From: a candidate division WS1 bacterium
Lineage (GTDB): Bacteria; Armatimonadota; Zipacnadia; Zipacnadales; UBA5352
Assembly: GCA_012522765.1 (NCBI GenBank)
Contig: JAAYJW010000372.1
Coordinates: forward strand, 1-54,027
Length of the DNA: 54,027 nucleotides
Direction of reading: 5' to 3'
Shown piece after piece: positions 8,932-18,596 of this stretch. A program made the position numbers and the translations under genes. The notes below the pieces were generated by a model. It ran no database searches, was not told the origin of the DNA, and worked only from the letters and a program-made list of their open reading frames with translations. Each line of letters opens with the position of its first letter. The first letter of the stretch is position 1.

Positions 8932-11901
8932 CTATCGCGTAACCTGAACCGGCCGAAGCGCCTGTGCCTGCCGCCCGCTGTCGTCGCGAGCGTTCATGCG
9001 GACAAGGTACATGCCGGTCGGCACCGCCGTGCCTGTGTTGTCTCGCAGATTCCAGCTAAGCGTGTTCTGACCGACCTCCCGCGTTCCCAGCGCGATGCTG
9101 CGGACGGGGCGGCCGGCGATATTGAGGATCTCGACCTCCACATCGGCCGCGCTGCTGAGGGCGAAGACGATCTCGGCCGCGCCCGCGGAGCCCTGGAATG
9201 CCGACATGCTCGAGATGACCAGTGGCATCGAAGAGCGCTTGAGGCACTTGATCCGCAGCCGGCGGTTGACGCCCGATTCGTCGGCCGCGAGTTCGGCGCC
9301 TGCGCTCGTGCGCATGTAGGTGCGCTTGCCGGTCAGATCATCAATGAGCACCGGAGTTACATCGTCGGGTACATCGCTCATCTCCGGCCAACTCAGCCGC
9401 ACGGGCGTGTGAGGTAGCGGACTCTGCACCACCAGCGAGAACTCGCTTTCGATCGCCGATGCTGGCCGCACGTCGCGCAGGTAGCTACCCTCGCCACGGC
9501 CGGTGGGATCAAGGCGCGCGGTCAGGTGGATGCCGAAGCCCGGTGGGGCCTGCTGATCGTAGCGGTCCATGCCGTCGTGCGCATCATCAGCAACCCCGAT
9601 CTGCACCGACGAACGCATCGTGCCGGCGGAGACGGTGATCGGCAACTGCCACTGGAGCGCCTCCGTCCGTGGAACTGATGCAGGCGCGCTCGTGCCATCG
9701 ACAGCGAGCGCCGGGAATCGCAGCAGGGCGCCGCCGGAGCTCATGCAGCGGATCCAGTAGCCCTCGAACGGTCGCATCTGCTCGCTCTGCACGTATCCCT
9801 CGGCCTGTGAGTAGCCGAAGATGCCATCCTGGATGATCGTGGCGGCCACGGCGTCCTGGTAGCTGACCGCCGCCTCGCCACCGGCCTCGAACATGAGCGT
9901 GGATATGTCCACCGGCTCGCGACGGGGCGACCCGATCATATTCCAGCCGATCTTCAGCGGCACCACGAACGGCCGGTCCTCCGGCTCCAGCACTCCGCTA
10001 AGGTTGAGCGATATGTCGCTGAAGGTGCGCAGCCAGTATGCCCTGCCGGGTATCACGGGATCGGTTCGCGGGTAGAGCGTGTACTTGTTCGCGCCCGGAG
10101 CCTGAGGATCCCAGCGGGCAATCAGCAACTGATCCTCCGGTACGCCCAGCAACTCCGGGAGGTTCTGCGTTAGCGGGCGCAGCGGGAACGAGATCAGGTG
10201 CAGGCCGGAGCCTGCGGCCGAGAATTGGCGCGTCAGCGACACCTGCTGGCTTCCGTGCAGGAAGGTGACATACGAATCCCACGCCACGTTCATGACGCGC
10301 GTGATGGTCTGCTCCTCCGCGTTGGTGAAGGTGACGGTCAACTGCTGCGGCGTGAGATCGCCCGAGGTGATGCGACCTCCCCAGACGCCACGAGTCACCG
10401 GCTCTTCCGTGAGCCCCGCGCCGCCCTGCACGTCTATCGTGCCTTGATTGGCATCTATGATCGAGCCGTAGAGGTTGTTCTCATTCGACTCGAAGCCGCG
10501 CTGCCCGTAGGGGAATGGCAGCATCCGGCGCAGAGAACCGAGGTCCACCTGCACAGTGATGTTCTGCGGTCCGCCGATGTTGAAGAAGGTCGGTATGAGG
10601 AAGCCTTCGCCGGCATTCTCGCCGGTGCCGGGGATAGTGATAAGGTTCCCCTCTTCGGCGAAGAGCGAGACGGCGAAGTCATAGCTCCAGTAGGTCGTGC
10701 GCGCCTGACCGCCTCGCGGAGTCTCATCGCCCTCGACGTTCGTGTAGAAGTGCTCGGCGACCAGCGCTATTGCCTGCGTCAGCGGGATGTTCCAGATGAA
10801 GAGCTTGGGGCCCACGCGGATGCTGGTGTCGAGCACCCACTGGCGCTGGTACCACTCCTGGAAGGGCATGCCCTCCACCCGCGGGAGCACCTGCGACCCC
10901 AGTACCCGCAGCGCCGGGATGTTCCCCGGCAAGTCATCGCTGAAGTTCGCGTAGTAGGCCTCGTTGAAGCGGCGGAAGAACGTGTCATCCTCGACCCAGC
11001 ACTTGAACCACGCGCTGCGGCTCATCGCGACGCGCCACACGAGCATGCCGCTCCAGCCGGACTCCGGGAAGAATGTCGGCCCCCCGAGGTCCTGCTGGTT
11101 CTGCGGCTCATAGACCGAAGTGGCGTAGAACGGACCGGGACTGATCGGATCATATCCCGGAGCCACGCCGGGGCGCGTATGAATGGCAGTCGCTGCCGCA
11201 CCGGCAAAGCCCAGCTCCCACGAGTCATAGAAGAAGCCGGCATCGTCGTGGAATGCCTGCAGGACAAGGATCAGCAGGACGAACGAGTCCTCGGCGAAAT
11301 TGCCCGACAGCCGCGCCATGACGATCTCGTTGCTGCCGGCGTCGTAAAGGCCGCCCTGGATCGTGGCGAGATCCGGGTCGAGCCTGATGTTGACTGTGAG
11401 GTTGAATGCCGGACGCCCGTAGACGTTGTAGGCAACAGGAAGAGCACGAGTCAGGTAGTCGCCCAAGGCCGTCTGGTCGGCCTGACTGAAGCCCTCGAAG
11501 GTAAAGCGAAGTTCGTTCGTGGGCTCACCGATGGCGGTGTTCATCTGTGCCGCCCGCATCAGGTCGGGCGCGACGATCTGCCCATTGCGCAGGTGAACGA
11601 GCCTGCGTGGGAAGGTCGCGCGCGCCGTCGGGCTCTTCAGCCCGAGCCGCTGCAGTGTGAGCAGGCTCTGCTCGGCGCGGCGAAGGCTGTTGGCATTGTG
11701 CTGCAGGGAGATGGCCCGATGCGTGGCCGCTTTGCTCGCCGTCGCCGTTCGGATGCCATCGTCTGACACCACGACCGCGCCAATGGGGCCGTTGGCGACG
11801 GTAGCGAACGGCTCATTCACCACGTTCCGGAATGGCCCGGCCGTCGCGGCCGTGCAACCGACCGAGGCAACCGCTATCAACAGGGTCAGGAAGCGCAGCA
11901 T
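8932..11901 (-). CDS. Large surface lipoprotein with C-terminal FlgD-like Ig domain
   Basis: The 989-aa product starts with a lipoprotein signal (MLRFLTLLIAVASVGC, lipidated Cys 16). The middle (about 300-600) has a peptidase-like or architectural look but no HExxH motif that I can find. The last ~80 residues form a FlgD-type Ig fold (ILNIAGRPVRS then PTGMYLVRM), as used near the C-termini of exported proteins. The ATG at 11901 was preferred because AGGAGAG precedes it and it lies just after the upstream stop; the open frame runs back to 12195 only as a shadow of the upstream gene. Function unknown; probably works with the neighbouring barrel. Confidence 0.65.
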   Translation of the reverse strand: MLRFLTLLIAVASVGCTAATAGPFRNVVNEPFATVANGPIGAVVVSDDGIRTATASKAATHRAISLQHNANSLRRAEQSLLTLQRLGLKSPTARATFPRRLVHLRNGQIVAPDLMRAAQMNTAIGEPTNELRFTFEGFSQADQTALGDYLTRALPVAYNVYGRPAFNLTVNIRLDPDLATIQGGLYDAGSNEIVMARLSGNFAEDSFVLLILVLQAFHDDAGFFYDSWELGFAGAAATAIHTRPGVAPGYDPISPGPFYATSVYEPQNQQDLGGPTFFPESGWSGMLVWRVAMSRSAWFKCWVEDDTFFRRFNEAYYANFSDDLPGNIPALRVLGSQVLPRVEGMPFQEWYQRQWVLDTSIRVGPKLFIWNIPLTQAIALVAEHFYTNVEGDETPRGGQARTTYWSYDFAVSLFAEEGNLITIPGTGENAGEGFLIPTFFNIGGPQNITVQVDLGSLRRMLPFPYGQRGFESNENNLYGSIIDANQGTIDVQGGAGLTEEPVTRGVWGGRITSGDLTPQQLTVTFTNAEEQTITRVMNVAWDSYVTFLHGSQQVSLTRQFSAAGSGLHLISFPLRPLTQNLPELLGVPEDQLLIARWDPQAPGANKYTLYPRTDPVIPGRAYWLRTFSDISLNLSGVLEPEDRPFVVPLKIGWNMIGSPRREPVDISTLMFEAGGEAAVSYQDAVAATIIQDGIFGYSQAEGYVQSEQMRPFEGYWIRCMSSGGALLRFPALAVDGTSAPASVPRTEALQWQLPITVSAGTMRSSVQIGVADDAHDGMDRYDQQAPPGFGIHLTARLDPTGRGEGSYLRDVRPASAIESEFSLVVQSPLPHTPVRLSWPEMSDVPDDVTPVLIDDLTGKRTYMRTSAGAELAADESGVNRRLRIKCLKRSSMPLVISSMSAFQGSAGAAEIVFALSSAADVEVEILNIAGRPVRSIALGTREVGQNTLSWNLRDNTGTAVPTGMYLVRMNARDDSGRQAQALRPVQVTR

Positions 11902-11911
11902 CGCCACTCTC

Positions 11912-14900
11912 CTACTCATACCACTGCCACCACCTGCGCACGCCCTCCCTGAGGCATCGTCCAGCACGCCCGATGAGGCTTTCGGGCGGCCGCTGCCCTT
12001 GCATCTCTTCCCGGCCGAACGGTGCCGGCGGCTGCACCGTCTGTTGATCGGGCTGCTCAAACTCGCCCAGTCCTGTTTCGAAACCAGCGGTGCCGCCGAC
12101 GGGCGCGTAGTAGTGGGCGCTGCTGCCGCGCGTATCGTCGGCACCCGTGAAGAAGTCGGGGGTGCGGTTGGTGAACGTGCCGCTGCTTTGCCCAAAGGGC
12201 GTTGTGCTCATTCCGCCGCCGTAGTAGCCGCCCCCGAAGTCGGATCTGCGGAAGCTACCGCCGGTGCCGAAATCACCGATCCCGCCGGCTTCGTAGCCGT
12301 AGCCGCCCGTGTAGCCGGCGCCGTAGCCGCCGAAGCTCGAGAGCGCGCCGCCGTAGGTCGAGTAGCCGCCGCCCGCCCGGCCCGCCGAGCCGATGCCGCT
12401 GGAGAAGTTGGTCGAGACCTCCAGCAGCATGGTGTGCGCTATGTAGTCCTGGCTGCCGAACGAGCCGGTTCCGGCGCCCGGCAGCGGTAGATCAATATCG
12501 CCTGAGATGTTGCGGATGTAGCGATAACCGAGGTTGACGTCGCCGATGCCGCTGACGCGATAGCGCACGCCGAGTTCGCTGGTATCCTTCACGAAAGCCG
12601 CAAAGCCGCTGTTGTAGTCCGCTCTGCCGATGCGCCCGAAGAGGCTGACGCCGGGGCGCAGTTCGTAGTTAAGCTCACCTGAGATGTCAAAGAGATCGGT
12701 GGGCACGATCCGCGAAACCTGGTTCTCTCCGAAGCCGATGTAGGTTGGGCTGGAACCGCTCTGTTTGTGCAGATTGAGCCCGACACCCCACGGTTGGTTC
12801 TCCGGTCGGTAGTTCACGCCCAGCGCCATTATGTCATTCACTACCGAGCCCCGACCCTCCTCCAAAAACTCCATCCGGTCGCTGCCCAACGTGGCGGTCA
12901 GAGCCAGATCCCTGCTGGGCTGATAGCCGAGGGAGGCATTCATGTAGGTCTGTTCGCTATCGGCCAGATAGCCGACGCTCCCGCCGCTGGAGTAGTTGCG
13001 CTGACCGCCTGAGAGCGTCAGGTTGAGGTTGTCCGCCGGGCGCCACGAGATGTCCATGCGGGTGCTGGTATCTTCAAAGCGGCTGCGCTGGGGCTCATCG
13101 TCATCGCCGCCGGGTATCTCTCCGCCGCCGCCACCGGGATTGCCCGGCAATTGCAGGGTGCCGAAGCTGCCAATACCGCCGCCGATGCCTCCACCGATGC
13201 CTGCAATGCCGCCGTAGAAGCCACTCGAGACTGCGCCGTCGGACTGTGACCGTGTGTGGTCGAGATTGAAGCTGAGTCGGCTTGAGGGCGTCCAACGCGC
13301 GGAGAGCTGAGTGACGATACCGTCCGAGCGGTCGCCTGTGCCCGCGGCGCGCGAGCTGTTGGTGCCGTAGTGCCCGGCGAGAGAGAGATTGGCGGCGGGA
13401 GTATAGGTGGCTGAAATCTGCATCTGGTCGGTAGATGAGCCGCTTGTGGTGACGGATGAATCGGCGGCGAGGCCGGAAAAGCTCTGCTCCGTCTGCGACA
13501 GAGACATGTTGACCGAGAATGGCATGTCGTAGGGCGCGTACTGGAGCGTGAGCATATCGCTGGTCTGAGAGCTATCCCCGCGGCTGCCGCCGCTGTTGTC
13601 CATGGTCTGACGCGTGAGGCTCAGCGTCGGCCATCCCGGATAGCGCACATCTATGCCCATATCGTTGCGCGCCGTCTGTATCTCCAGACCGGTGCCCGCA
13701 GTGGCCTGAGCCGGCTGCATGCCGTAGGAGTAAAGCCCGTCGCTGAAGCCTGAATAGCCGCCGTAACCGCTGTAGCCGAAGCTGAGGCCCGAGTCGCTCT
13801 TCAGGTCGGAGTAGCGCTCATAGATGGAGATGTAGTCGTTGGCCTCCCACTGTGCGGCAAAGTTCAGCCCCTGCTCCTTGCGCTGAAAGCCGACCGTCTC
13901 GATGTAGCTGAAGTCAGGCTGCACATCGCGCATCTCGAGCGTGGCGGTCAGACTCGGGCGCGAGTATGAAAGGCTGCTGCGCCAGGCCTGCCCGCTGCGA
14001 TCCGACTGATCGCTCTGCGCGAAGTCTGCTCGGAAGGTCAGATTGTCATTGACGCGGTAGCCGAGGTCAATGCCGAAGACCTGAGAGTCGGCGGGAGCGG
14101 TCGTGTCGCCGAGGTCATAGAAGTAGCGGACAATAACCAGTGCGGTTGGAGGGACGGCGCGACGGAAGATGATCCGGCCGATCTCGTGGTAGACGTCGTA
14201 GTCCACGCTCTGCACCTGCTCCACGCTATCGACCAGCACTACCACCGATTGGCCGAGCGTCTGCCGCTCGCCCTCGAAGATCACCGTGGCCCCGTTGGGC
14301 AGGATCGGGCGGAAGTTCACGTCGAACGGCCCCGTGCTGCCGGAGGCCTGGAAGATGTCCTCCTGGAAGCCTGCGGTGTCTTCTGTGTGCTCTGGATCGC
14401 GCTTGTCCTGCATCAAGGCGGTGACACCCACCAGCATCCGGTCGTTGAGCAGCGGCATCTGCGCCCGTGCTCCGTAGAGCTGTCCGGGGCTGCTCTCCCA
14501 ACCATAGGACTGATAGGCGGCGGAGATCACCGAGGTGCTGGGGATGATGCGCGGCGGACCATCCACCGGTTCGAACCACAGTTGGCCGGTCTCGTAATCG
14601 AGGCGGTAGTCCTGGCCGAAGCGCATGACCTGCTCATCGACTTTGATGACTTCGCTGCCCTCTATGATCGGCGTGTAGCGGAGGAAGAATGGCCCGGAGG
14701 TGTTATTACCGTTGATCGTCTCGCGGCGGGTGAGGCCCTTCTCCTGAGAGTAGAAACCGCGCACCAGGCCGCCATTGGGGAGGACCTGGTCTATCTGCCA
14801 GCCCTTGAGGGTCTTGTTGAAGCTGGCGAACTCGTTCCCCGACAGCCGCACGTTGAGGTCGCCGAAGTAGAGGGCCGTCTCGTCAGTGGTCCAGCCGAGG

Positions 14901-15229
14901 ACGTAGCGGGTATAGTTCTGTCCCCAGCCGCTCGCGGAGATGTCGGCCTGAATGCCGAGGTTGCGCCAGATGGGCCCTTCGATGTGGAGGCTGCTGCGGC
15001 GGACGAATGAATCCGTGTCCCAGCGCTGGCCCTCGAATGCCGCCGCTGAGCCCTCCAGAGCATGGTTCTGCAGCGTCATGGTGTTCTGGCCGGAAACCTG
15101 CATGCCCTGGAAGAGGCCCCAGTCCTTGAAGATGCGGCCGATTCCGCTGAAGATGTCCTCAGCGTGGGCACCCCGAGCGCCCAGGAGCAGCAAAGCTATC
15201 AGCACCAGCAGGCGTTGACTGTAAAGCAC
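11912..15229 (-). CDS. Large outer-membrane beta-barrel protein
   Basis: A 1,105-aa exported protein with a signal peptide ending GARGAHA. Long stretches of alternating aromatic/polar strands span most of the length (for example TFRADFAQSDQSDRSG and LNFAAQWEANDYISIYERYS). An N-terminal soluble part (about 40-340) includes QDYRLDYETGQLWFEPVDG, a segment seen in large surface/secretin-like barrel proteins. Near the C-terminus (about 985-1055) is a Gly/Tyr/Ser-rich low-complexity tract; a poly-Gly tract lies near 670-700. The GTG at 15229 follows GGAG at a spacing of 8 and opens the signal peptide directly; the open frame to 15379 looks non-coding. It heads the run ending in LptC/LptA, which suggests an envelope role. 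It lacks the C-terminal aromatic residue typical of BamA-assembled barrels. Confidence 0.65.
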   Translation of the reverse strand: MLYSQRLLVLIALLLLGARGAHAEDIFSGIGRIFKDWGLFQGMQVSGQNTMTLQNHALEGSAAAFEGQRWDTDSFVRRSSLHIEGPIWRNLGIQADISASGWGQNYTRYVLGWTTDETALYFGDLNVRLSGNEFASFNKTLKGWQIDQVLPNGGLVRGFYSQEKGLTRRETINGNNTSGPFFLRYTPIIEGSEVIKVDEQVMRFGQDYRLDYETGQLWFEPVDGPPRIIPSTSVISAAYQSYGWESSPGQLYGARAQMPLLNDRMLVGVTALMQDKRDPEHTEDTAGFQEDIFQASGSTGPFDVNFRPILPNGATVIFEGERQTLGQSVVVLVDSVEQVQSVDYDVYHEIGRIIFRRAVPPTALVIVRYFYDLGDTTAPADSQVFGIDLGYRVNDNLTFRADFAQSDQSDRSGQAWRSSLSYSRPSLTATLEMRDVQPDFSYIETVGFQRKEQGLNFAAQWEANDYISIYERYSDLKSDSGLSFGYSGYGGYSGFSDGLYSYGMQPAQATAGTGLEIQTARNDMGIDVRYPGWPTLSLTRQTMDNSGGSRGDSSQTSDMLTLQYAPYDMPFSVNMSLSQTEQSFSGLAADSSVTTSGSSTDQMQISATYTPAANLSLAGHYGTNSSRAAGTGDRSDGIVTQLSARWTPSSRLSFNLDHTRSQSDGAVSSGFYGGIAGIGGGIGGGIGSFGTLQLPGNPGGGGGEIPGGDDDEPQRSRFEDTSTRMDISWRPADNLNLTLSGGQRNYSSGGSVGYLADSEQTYMNASLGYQPSRDLALTATLGSDRMEFLEEGRGSVVNDIMALGVNYRPENQPWGVGLNLHKQSGSSPTYIGFGENQVSRIVPTDLFDISGELNYELRPGVSLFGRIGRADYNSGFAAFVKDTSELGVRYRVSGIGDVNLGYRYIRNISGDIDLPLPGAGTGSFGSQDYIAHTMLLEVSTNFSSGIGSAGRAGGGYSTYGGALSSFGGYGAGYTGGYGYEAGGIGDFGTGGSFRRSDFGGGYYGGGMSTTPFGQSSGTFTNRTPDFFTGADDTRGSSAHYYAPVGGTAGFETGLGEFEQPDQQTVQPPAPFGREEMQGQRPPESLIGRAGRCLREGVRRWWQWYE

Positions 15230-15433
15230 AAGTGAAGCTCCGTTGAAGTGATGTCCCCGGTGGATGATGATAGTGAGACGGCTGCGCGGGGCGATTTGTT
15301 CCAGCCCGCAGTCTCTCAGCCGCTTCTTTAGCCATTCATCGCAGGATACCTTCCCGGACGCAGAGGAAGAGGCGCACACGACGGGGAAGGGTCTGCACCG
15401 ATCTTACCGATTCGCATCGAGGAGTCCAGTGCC

Positions 15434-16831
15434 ATGCGTCATCTCACCGTCGCATTGTGGGCATCTGCAGCGATTCTCGCGACTGTCGCGCTCGGCGGTT
15501 GCCCTTCGGGACAACCCGGTGGCGGCGCCGTTACGCCGACTACTGGCGAAAGTGCGGGTCCCGCCGTGGAACTGCAGATGTGGACGATCTGGAGCGCCGA
15601 GCCGCGAAAGTCGGCTCTAGATCAAATAGTCGCCAACTTCGAGGCCGCGCATCCCGGCATCCGCATCAATGTCGTCCCCACTGAGCCCGACGCCTATAAG
15701 AGCCGGATCCGCGTCGTCACCGGCTCGGGCAGTCCGCCCGACATCTTCTTCGTCTGGAGCGGAGAGTGGCTGCACAACTTCGTCCGCGGCGACAATGTGC
15801 TGCCGATCACTGCCGAGTTGGATGCCAACAACAGCGAGTGGCGTGACCGCGTCATGGGCGACGCGCTGAAGTGGTACACCTTCGATGGCGAGACCTACGG
15901 GATCCCGTTCCTGCGCCAATGCACATTCTTCTTCTACAACACGCAGCTATTCGAGCGAGACAACGTGCAGCCGCCTGCCACGTGGAATGAGTTCCTCGCC
16001 GCCTGCGACACGCTCAAGCGGCCGGACGTGGCACCGATTGCGCTGGGCAACTCCGTGAAGTGGCCCGCGCATCACTATGTATCGTGCCTCTGGCAGCGCC
16101 TGATGGGGCAGGACCAACTCGTCTCGGACTTCGACCCGCTGGGGCCGGGAGCCTATGATGATCCGGGCTACGTGAAGGGCCTGCAGATGTTCCGGGACCT
16201 CGTGGAGCGGGGTGTCTTCAACCGCGCGCCCAATGGAACGACGCGCGAGAACGCCCGTGCGCTCTTCTACACCGCCAGCGCGGCGATGTTCTACACCGGC
16301 ACCTGGGACCTCAACGCGTTGCGCGAGGGCGGAGAGGCTCCCGAAGACTTCTGGGACACGTGGGACTGGTTCAACTTCCCGGCGGTTGAAGGAGGCAGGG
16401 GAGACCAGCAGGCGCTGCATGGTGGCGCGGATGGCTATGTAATCTCCAGCAAGACCGCACACCCGGAGGAAGCCATCACCTTCCTGAAGTACCTGAACTC
16501 GGTGGAGGCGGCGCAGTTGTTCGTGGAGCAGTGCAAGGAGCTTGTGCTGGTCAACGGCGCGGTCACCGAGCAGAACGCCGATGAGCACCTGCTGCGGTAC
16601 GCCCGGCAGGTCGAAGCGGCGCCGACGATCGTCCCCTGGGCCGACACGCTGCTGGAGCGCTCGGTGGCGGAGGTGCTGTTGGATGGCTGCCAGGCGCTGG
16701 TCGAGGGTTCGATCACGCCCGAGCAGATCATGGACAACATGCGAGCGCGTCAGGCAAATGTGAAGAGGCACCTGCAGGAGCTTGGCGGCAGTTCGATGGA
16801 GGTAGAGACGCCCGAGAACGAGGCGGGGTAG
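15434..16831 (+). CDS. Sugar ABC transporter substrate-binding lipoprotein
   Basis: A 465-aa family 1 (MalE/UgpB-type) extracellular solute-binding protein. The lipobox ALGGC gives lipidated Cys 23, followed by a Gly/Pro/Thr linker. The fold begins at ELQMWTIWSAEPRKSALDQI and includes PDIFFVWSGEW and the C-terminal ALVEGSITPEQIMDNM helix. It captures a sugar or oligosaccharide for the two permeases just downstream. GAGGAG lies at good distance from the ATG. The divergent barrel gene starts 204 bases upstream. The exact sugar is unknown. Confidence 0.88.
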   Translation: MRHLTVALWASAAILATVALGGCPSGQPGGGAVTPTTGESAGPAVELQMWTIWSAEPRKSALDQIVANFEAAHPGIRINVVPTEPDAYKSRIRVVTGSGSPPDIFFVWSGEWLHNFVRGDNVLPITAELDANNSEWRDRVMGDALKWYTFDGETYGIPFLRQCTFFFYNTQLFERDNVQPPATWNEFLAACDTLKRPDVAPIALGNSVKWPAHHYVSCLWQRLMGQDQLVSDFDPLGPGAYDDPGYVKGLQMFRDLVERGVFNRAPNGTTRENARALFYTASAAMFYTGTWDLNALREGGEAPEDFWDTWDWFNFPAVEGGRGDQQALHGGADGYVISSKTAHPEEAITFLKYLNSVEAAQLFVEQCKELVLVNGAVTEQNADEHLLRYARQVEAAPTIVPWADTLLERSVAEVLLDGCQALVEGSITPEQIMDNMRARQANVKRHLQELGGSSMEVETPENEAG

Positions 16832-16892
16832 GGCCGCTCCAGCACCCACCGCGCGTCAGAACCAGCGCTCACGTCGTATTACGGTCAAAGCC

Positions 16893-17768
16893 ATGCGTCA
16901 TAGACCAATCACAGCCTGGATGCTCGTGCTGCCCGCGGCGGTGGTCTTCGCGTTCTACATCACCTATCCGCTGCTGCATACCATCGTGCTCAGCGCCTAC
17001 TCGTGGAGCGCGCTCAACCCGGTGCGCACATGGCAGGGCATGGGCAACTATGTTGAGCTTTACCACGACCCCGTGCTGCGCGTCGCGCTGATCAACAACG
17101 GGTTGTGGATCGTGCTGTCGCTGGTGCTGCAGCTTCCGCTGGCGATGCTGCTGGCGCTGGGGATAGGCTCGGCGCTGCGCAGGCATCGCATGCTGCGCAC
17201 GCTCTTCTTCTCACCGCTCATCGTTCCGGCAGTGGCCGTCGGTCTGATCTGGCAGCTATTCTACGAGCCGAACTTCGGAGCGCTCAACGCGCTCTTTGAG
17301 GCGATCGGGCTGGATGGATGGACCGCCGGGTGGCTGGGCGACCCGAAGCTGGCCACGTTGTGCATCATCATCGTCAGTTCGTGGCGCTACACGGGCTTTC
17401 ACATGATGATCCTGCTCGCGGGCCTGCAGGCCATCCCTGACGACATCTACGAGGCCGCGCGCATTGATGGGGCCAGCGCATGGCGCACCTTCTGGCACAT
17501 CACGCTTCCTCTGATGAAGCGCATCGTGCTGGTGGACGCGCTGCTTATCACCGTTGGCTCGGTGAAGATATTCGACCTCATCTGGGTCATGACCGAGGGC
17601 GGGCCGAACCGCGCCTCGGAGGTGCTCGCGACCTACATGTACCGAACCGCCTTCAGCGACGATCGCATGGGATATGCCGCCGCAATCGCCACTGTGATGC
17701 TCGTGCTGACGCTGATCGCCACGGTCATCTACGTGCGACTTACCGGGCAGGAGGAGGCGGAGGCATGA
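16893..17768 (+). CDS. Sugar ABC transporter permease, UgpA/MalF type
   Basis: A 291-aa inner-membrane permease with six hydrophobic segments. The cytoplasmic EAA loop, EAARIDGASAWRTFWHITLP, at about 190-210 docks on the ATPase. This loop and the order after a family 1 binding protein identify the carbohydrate-uptake CUT1 class. Its stop overlaps the start of the second permease (ATGA), so the two subunits are coupled. No ATPase gene follows; a shared MsmX/UgpC-type ATPase elsewhere is likely. Confidence 0.9.
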   Translation: MRHRPITAWMLVLPAAVVFAFYITYPLLHTIVLSAYSWSALNPVRTWQGMGNYVELYHDPVLRVALINNGLWIVLSLVLQLPLAMLLALGIGSALRRHRMLRTLFFSPLIVPAVAVGLIWQLFYEPNFGALNALFEAIGLDGWTAGWLGDPKLATLCIIIVSSWRYTGFHMMILLAGLQAIPDDIYEAARIDGASAWRTFWHITLPLMKRIVLVDALLITVGSVKIFDLIWVMTEGGPNRASEVLATYMYRTAFSDDRMGYAAAIATVMLVLTLIATVIYVRLTGQEEAEA

Positions 17769-18577
17769 GCAGGCGGCTTGCCGCGCGGCTGAGTGACGCG
17801 TTCTACGCGCTGTTGGCGCTGATCTTCATGCTGCCGCTGATCTGGACGGTGGTGGGGTCATTCCGGGCCTCAGGGCTGCGCACCGAGCCGTGGGGTCTGC
17901 CGGAGCGGCTCAACTTGTCGAACTACGCCGCGGCATGGGAGGGAAAAATCGGGGTCTATCTGCTCAACTCGACGGTGGTCACGGTCATCTCCGTCCTGGT
18001 CATCATCGCATTGAGCGCACCGGCAGCTTACGCTTTCGCGAGGCTGCGCTTCCGCGGCTCATCGCTGATGCTGGGCTTCATCCTCACCGGTCTGCTTATC
18101 CCGGCGCATGCGGTGCTGATCCCGCTCTACCAGTTGAACGCGGCGCTGGGAGTGGGGGACTACCTCGCCATCATCGGCCCCTACGTGGCCTTCGGCCTGC
18201 CGCTGTCGGTGCTGCTGCTGAGGGCCTACTTCGTGGAGATCCCGCGGGAACTCATGGAGGCGGCTATCATGGACGGTGCGGGGCACATGCGCATCCTCTG
18301 GACGATCTTCATGCCGATCGCCAAACCCGCTGTCGCGACTGTCGCGATCTTCCAGGCCTCGTGGATCTGGAACGAACTGCCCTTTGCGCTGGTGTTCATC
18401 GCGAGCGGCAGCCACTACACGCTGCCGATCGGCCTGCTGAGCTTCCGCGGTGAGCATATCACCGACTGGGGAGCGATTCTCGCAGGCGTCACTATCTCCG
18501 TCGTGCCGCTGATGGTGCTTTACCTGCTGTTCCAGAAGCACATAGTGCGAGGCCTGACGGCGGGTGCTGTCAAGTAG
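17765..18577 (+). CDS. Sugar ABC transporter permease, UgpE/MalG type
   Basis: A 270-aa second permease with six hydrophobic segments. Its EAA loop, PRELMEAAIMDGAGHMRILW, lies at about 160-180, with the family-typical C-terminal FQKHIVRGLTAGAVK. The ATG at 17765 follows GGAGG and overlaps the previous stop by 4 bases. The open frame extends back to 17480 only as a shadow of the first permease. It ends 19 bases before the convergent MFS gene. Confidence 0.9.
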   Translation: MSRRLAARLSDAFYALLALIFMLPLIWTVVGSFRASGLRTEPWGLPERLNLSNYAAAWEGKIGVYLLNSTVVTVISVLVIIALSAPAAYAFARLRFRGSSLMLGFILTGLLIPAHAVLIPLYQLNAALGVGDYLAIIGPYVAFGLPLSVLLLRAYFVEIPRELMEAAIMDGAGHMRILWTIFMPIAKPAVATVAIFQASWIWNELPFALVFIASGSHYTLPIGLLSFRGEHITDWGAILAGVTISVVPLMVLYLLFQKHIVRGLTAGAVK

Positions 18578-18596
18578 AGACGTCTCAGAAGCGGCC

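Noticed and set aside
10198-11766. A 522-aa open frame on the plus strand inside the 989-aa lipoprotein gene
   Set aside because: It has no ribosome site, its composition is Arg/Glu/Val-rich as expected for an antisense shadow of a GC-rich gene, and the minus-strand gene has a clear lipoprotein signal and fold.
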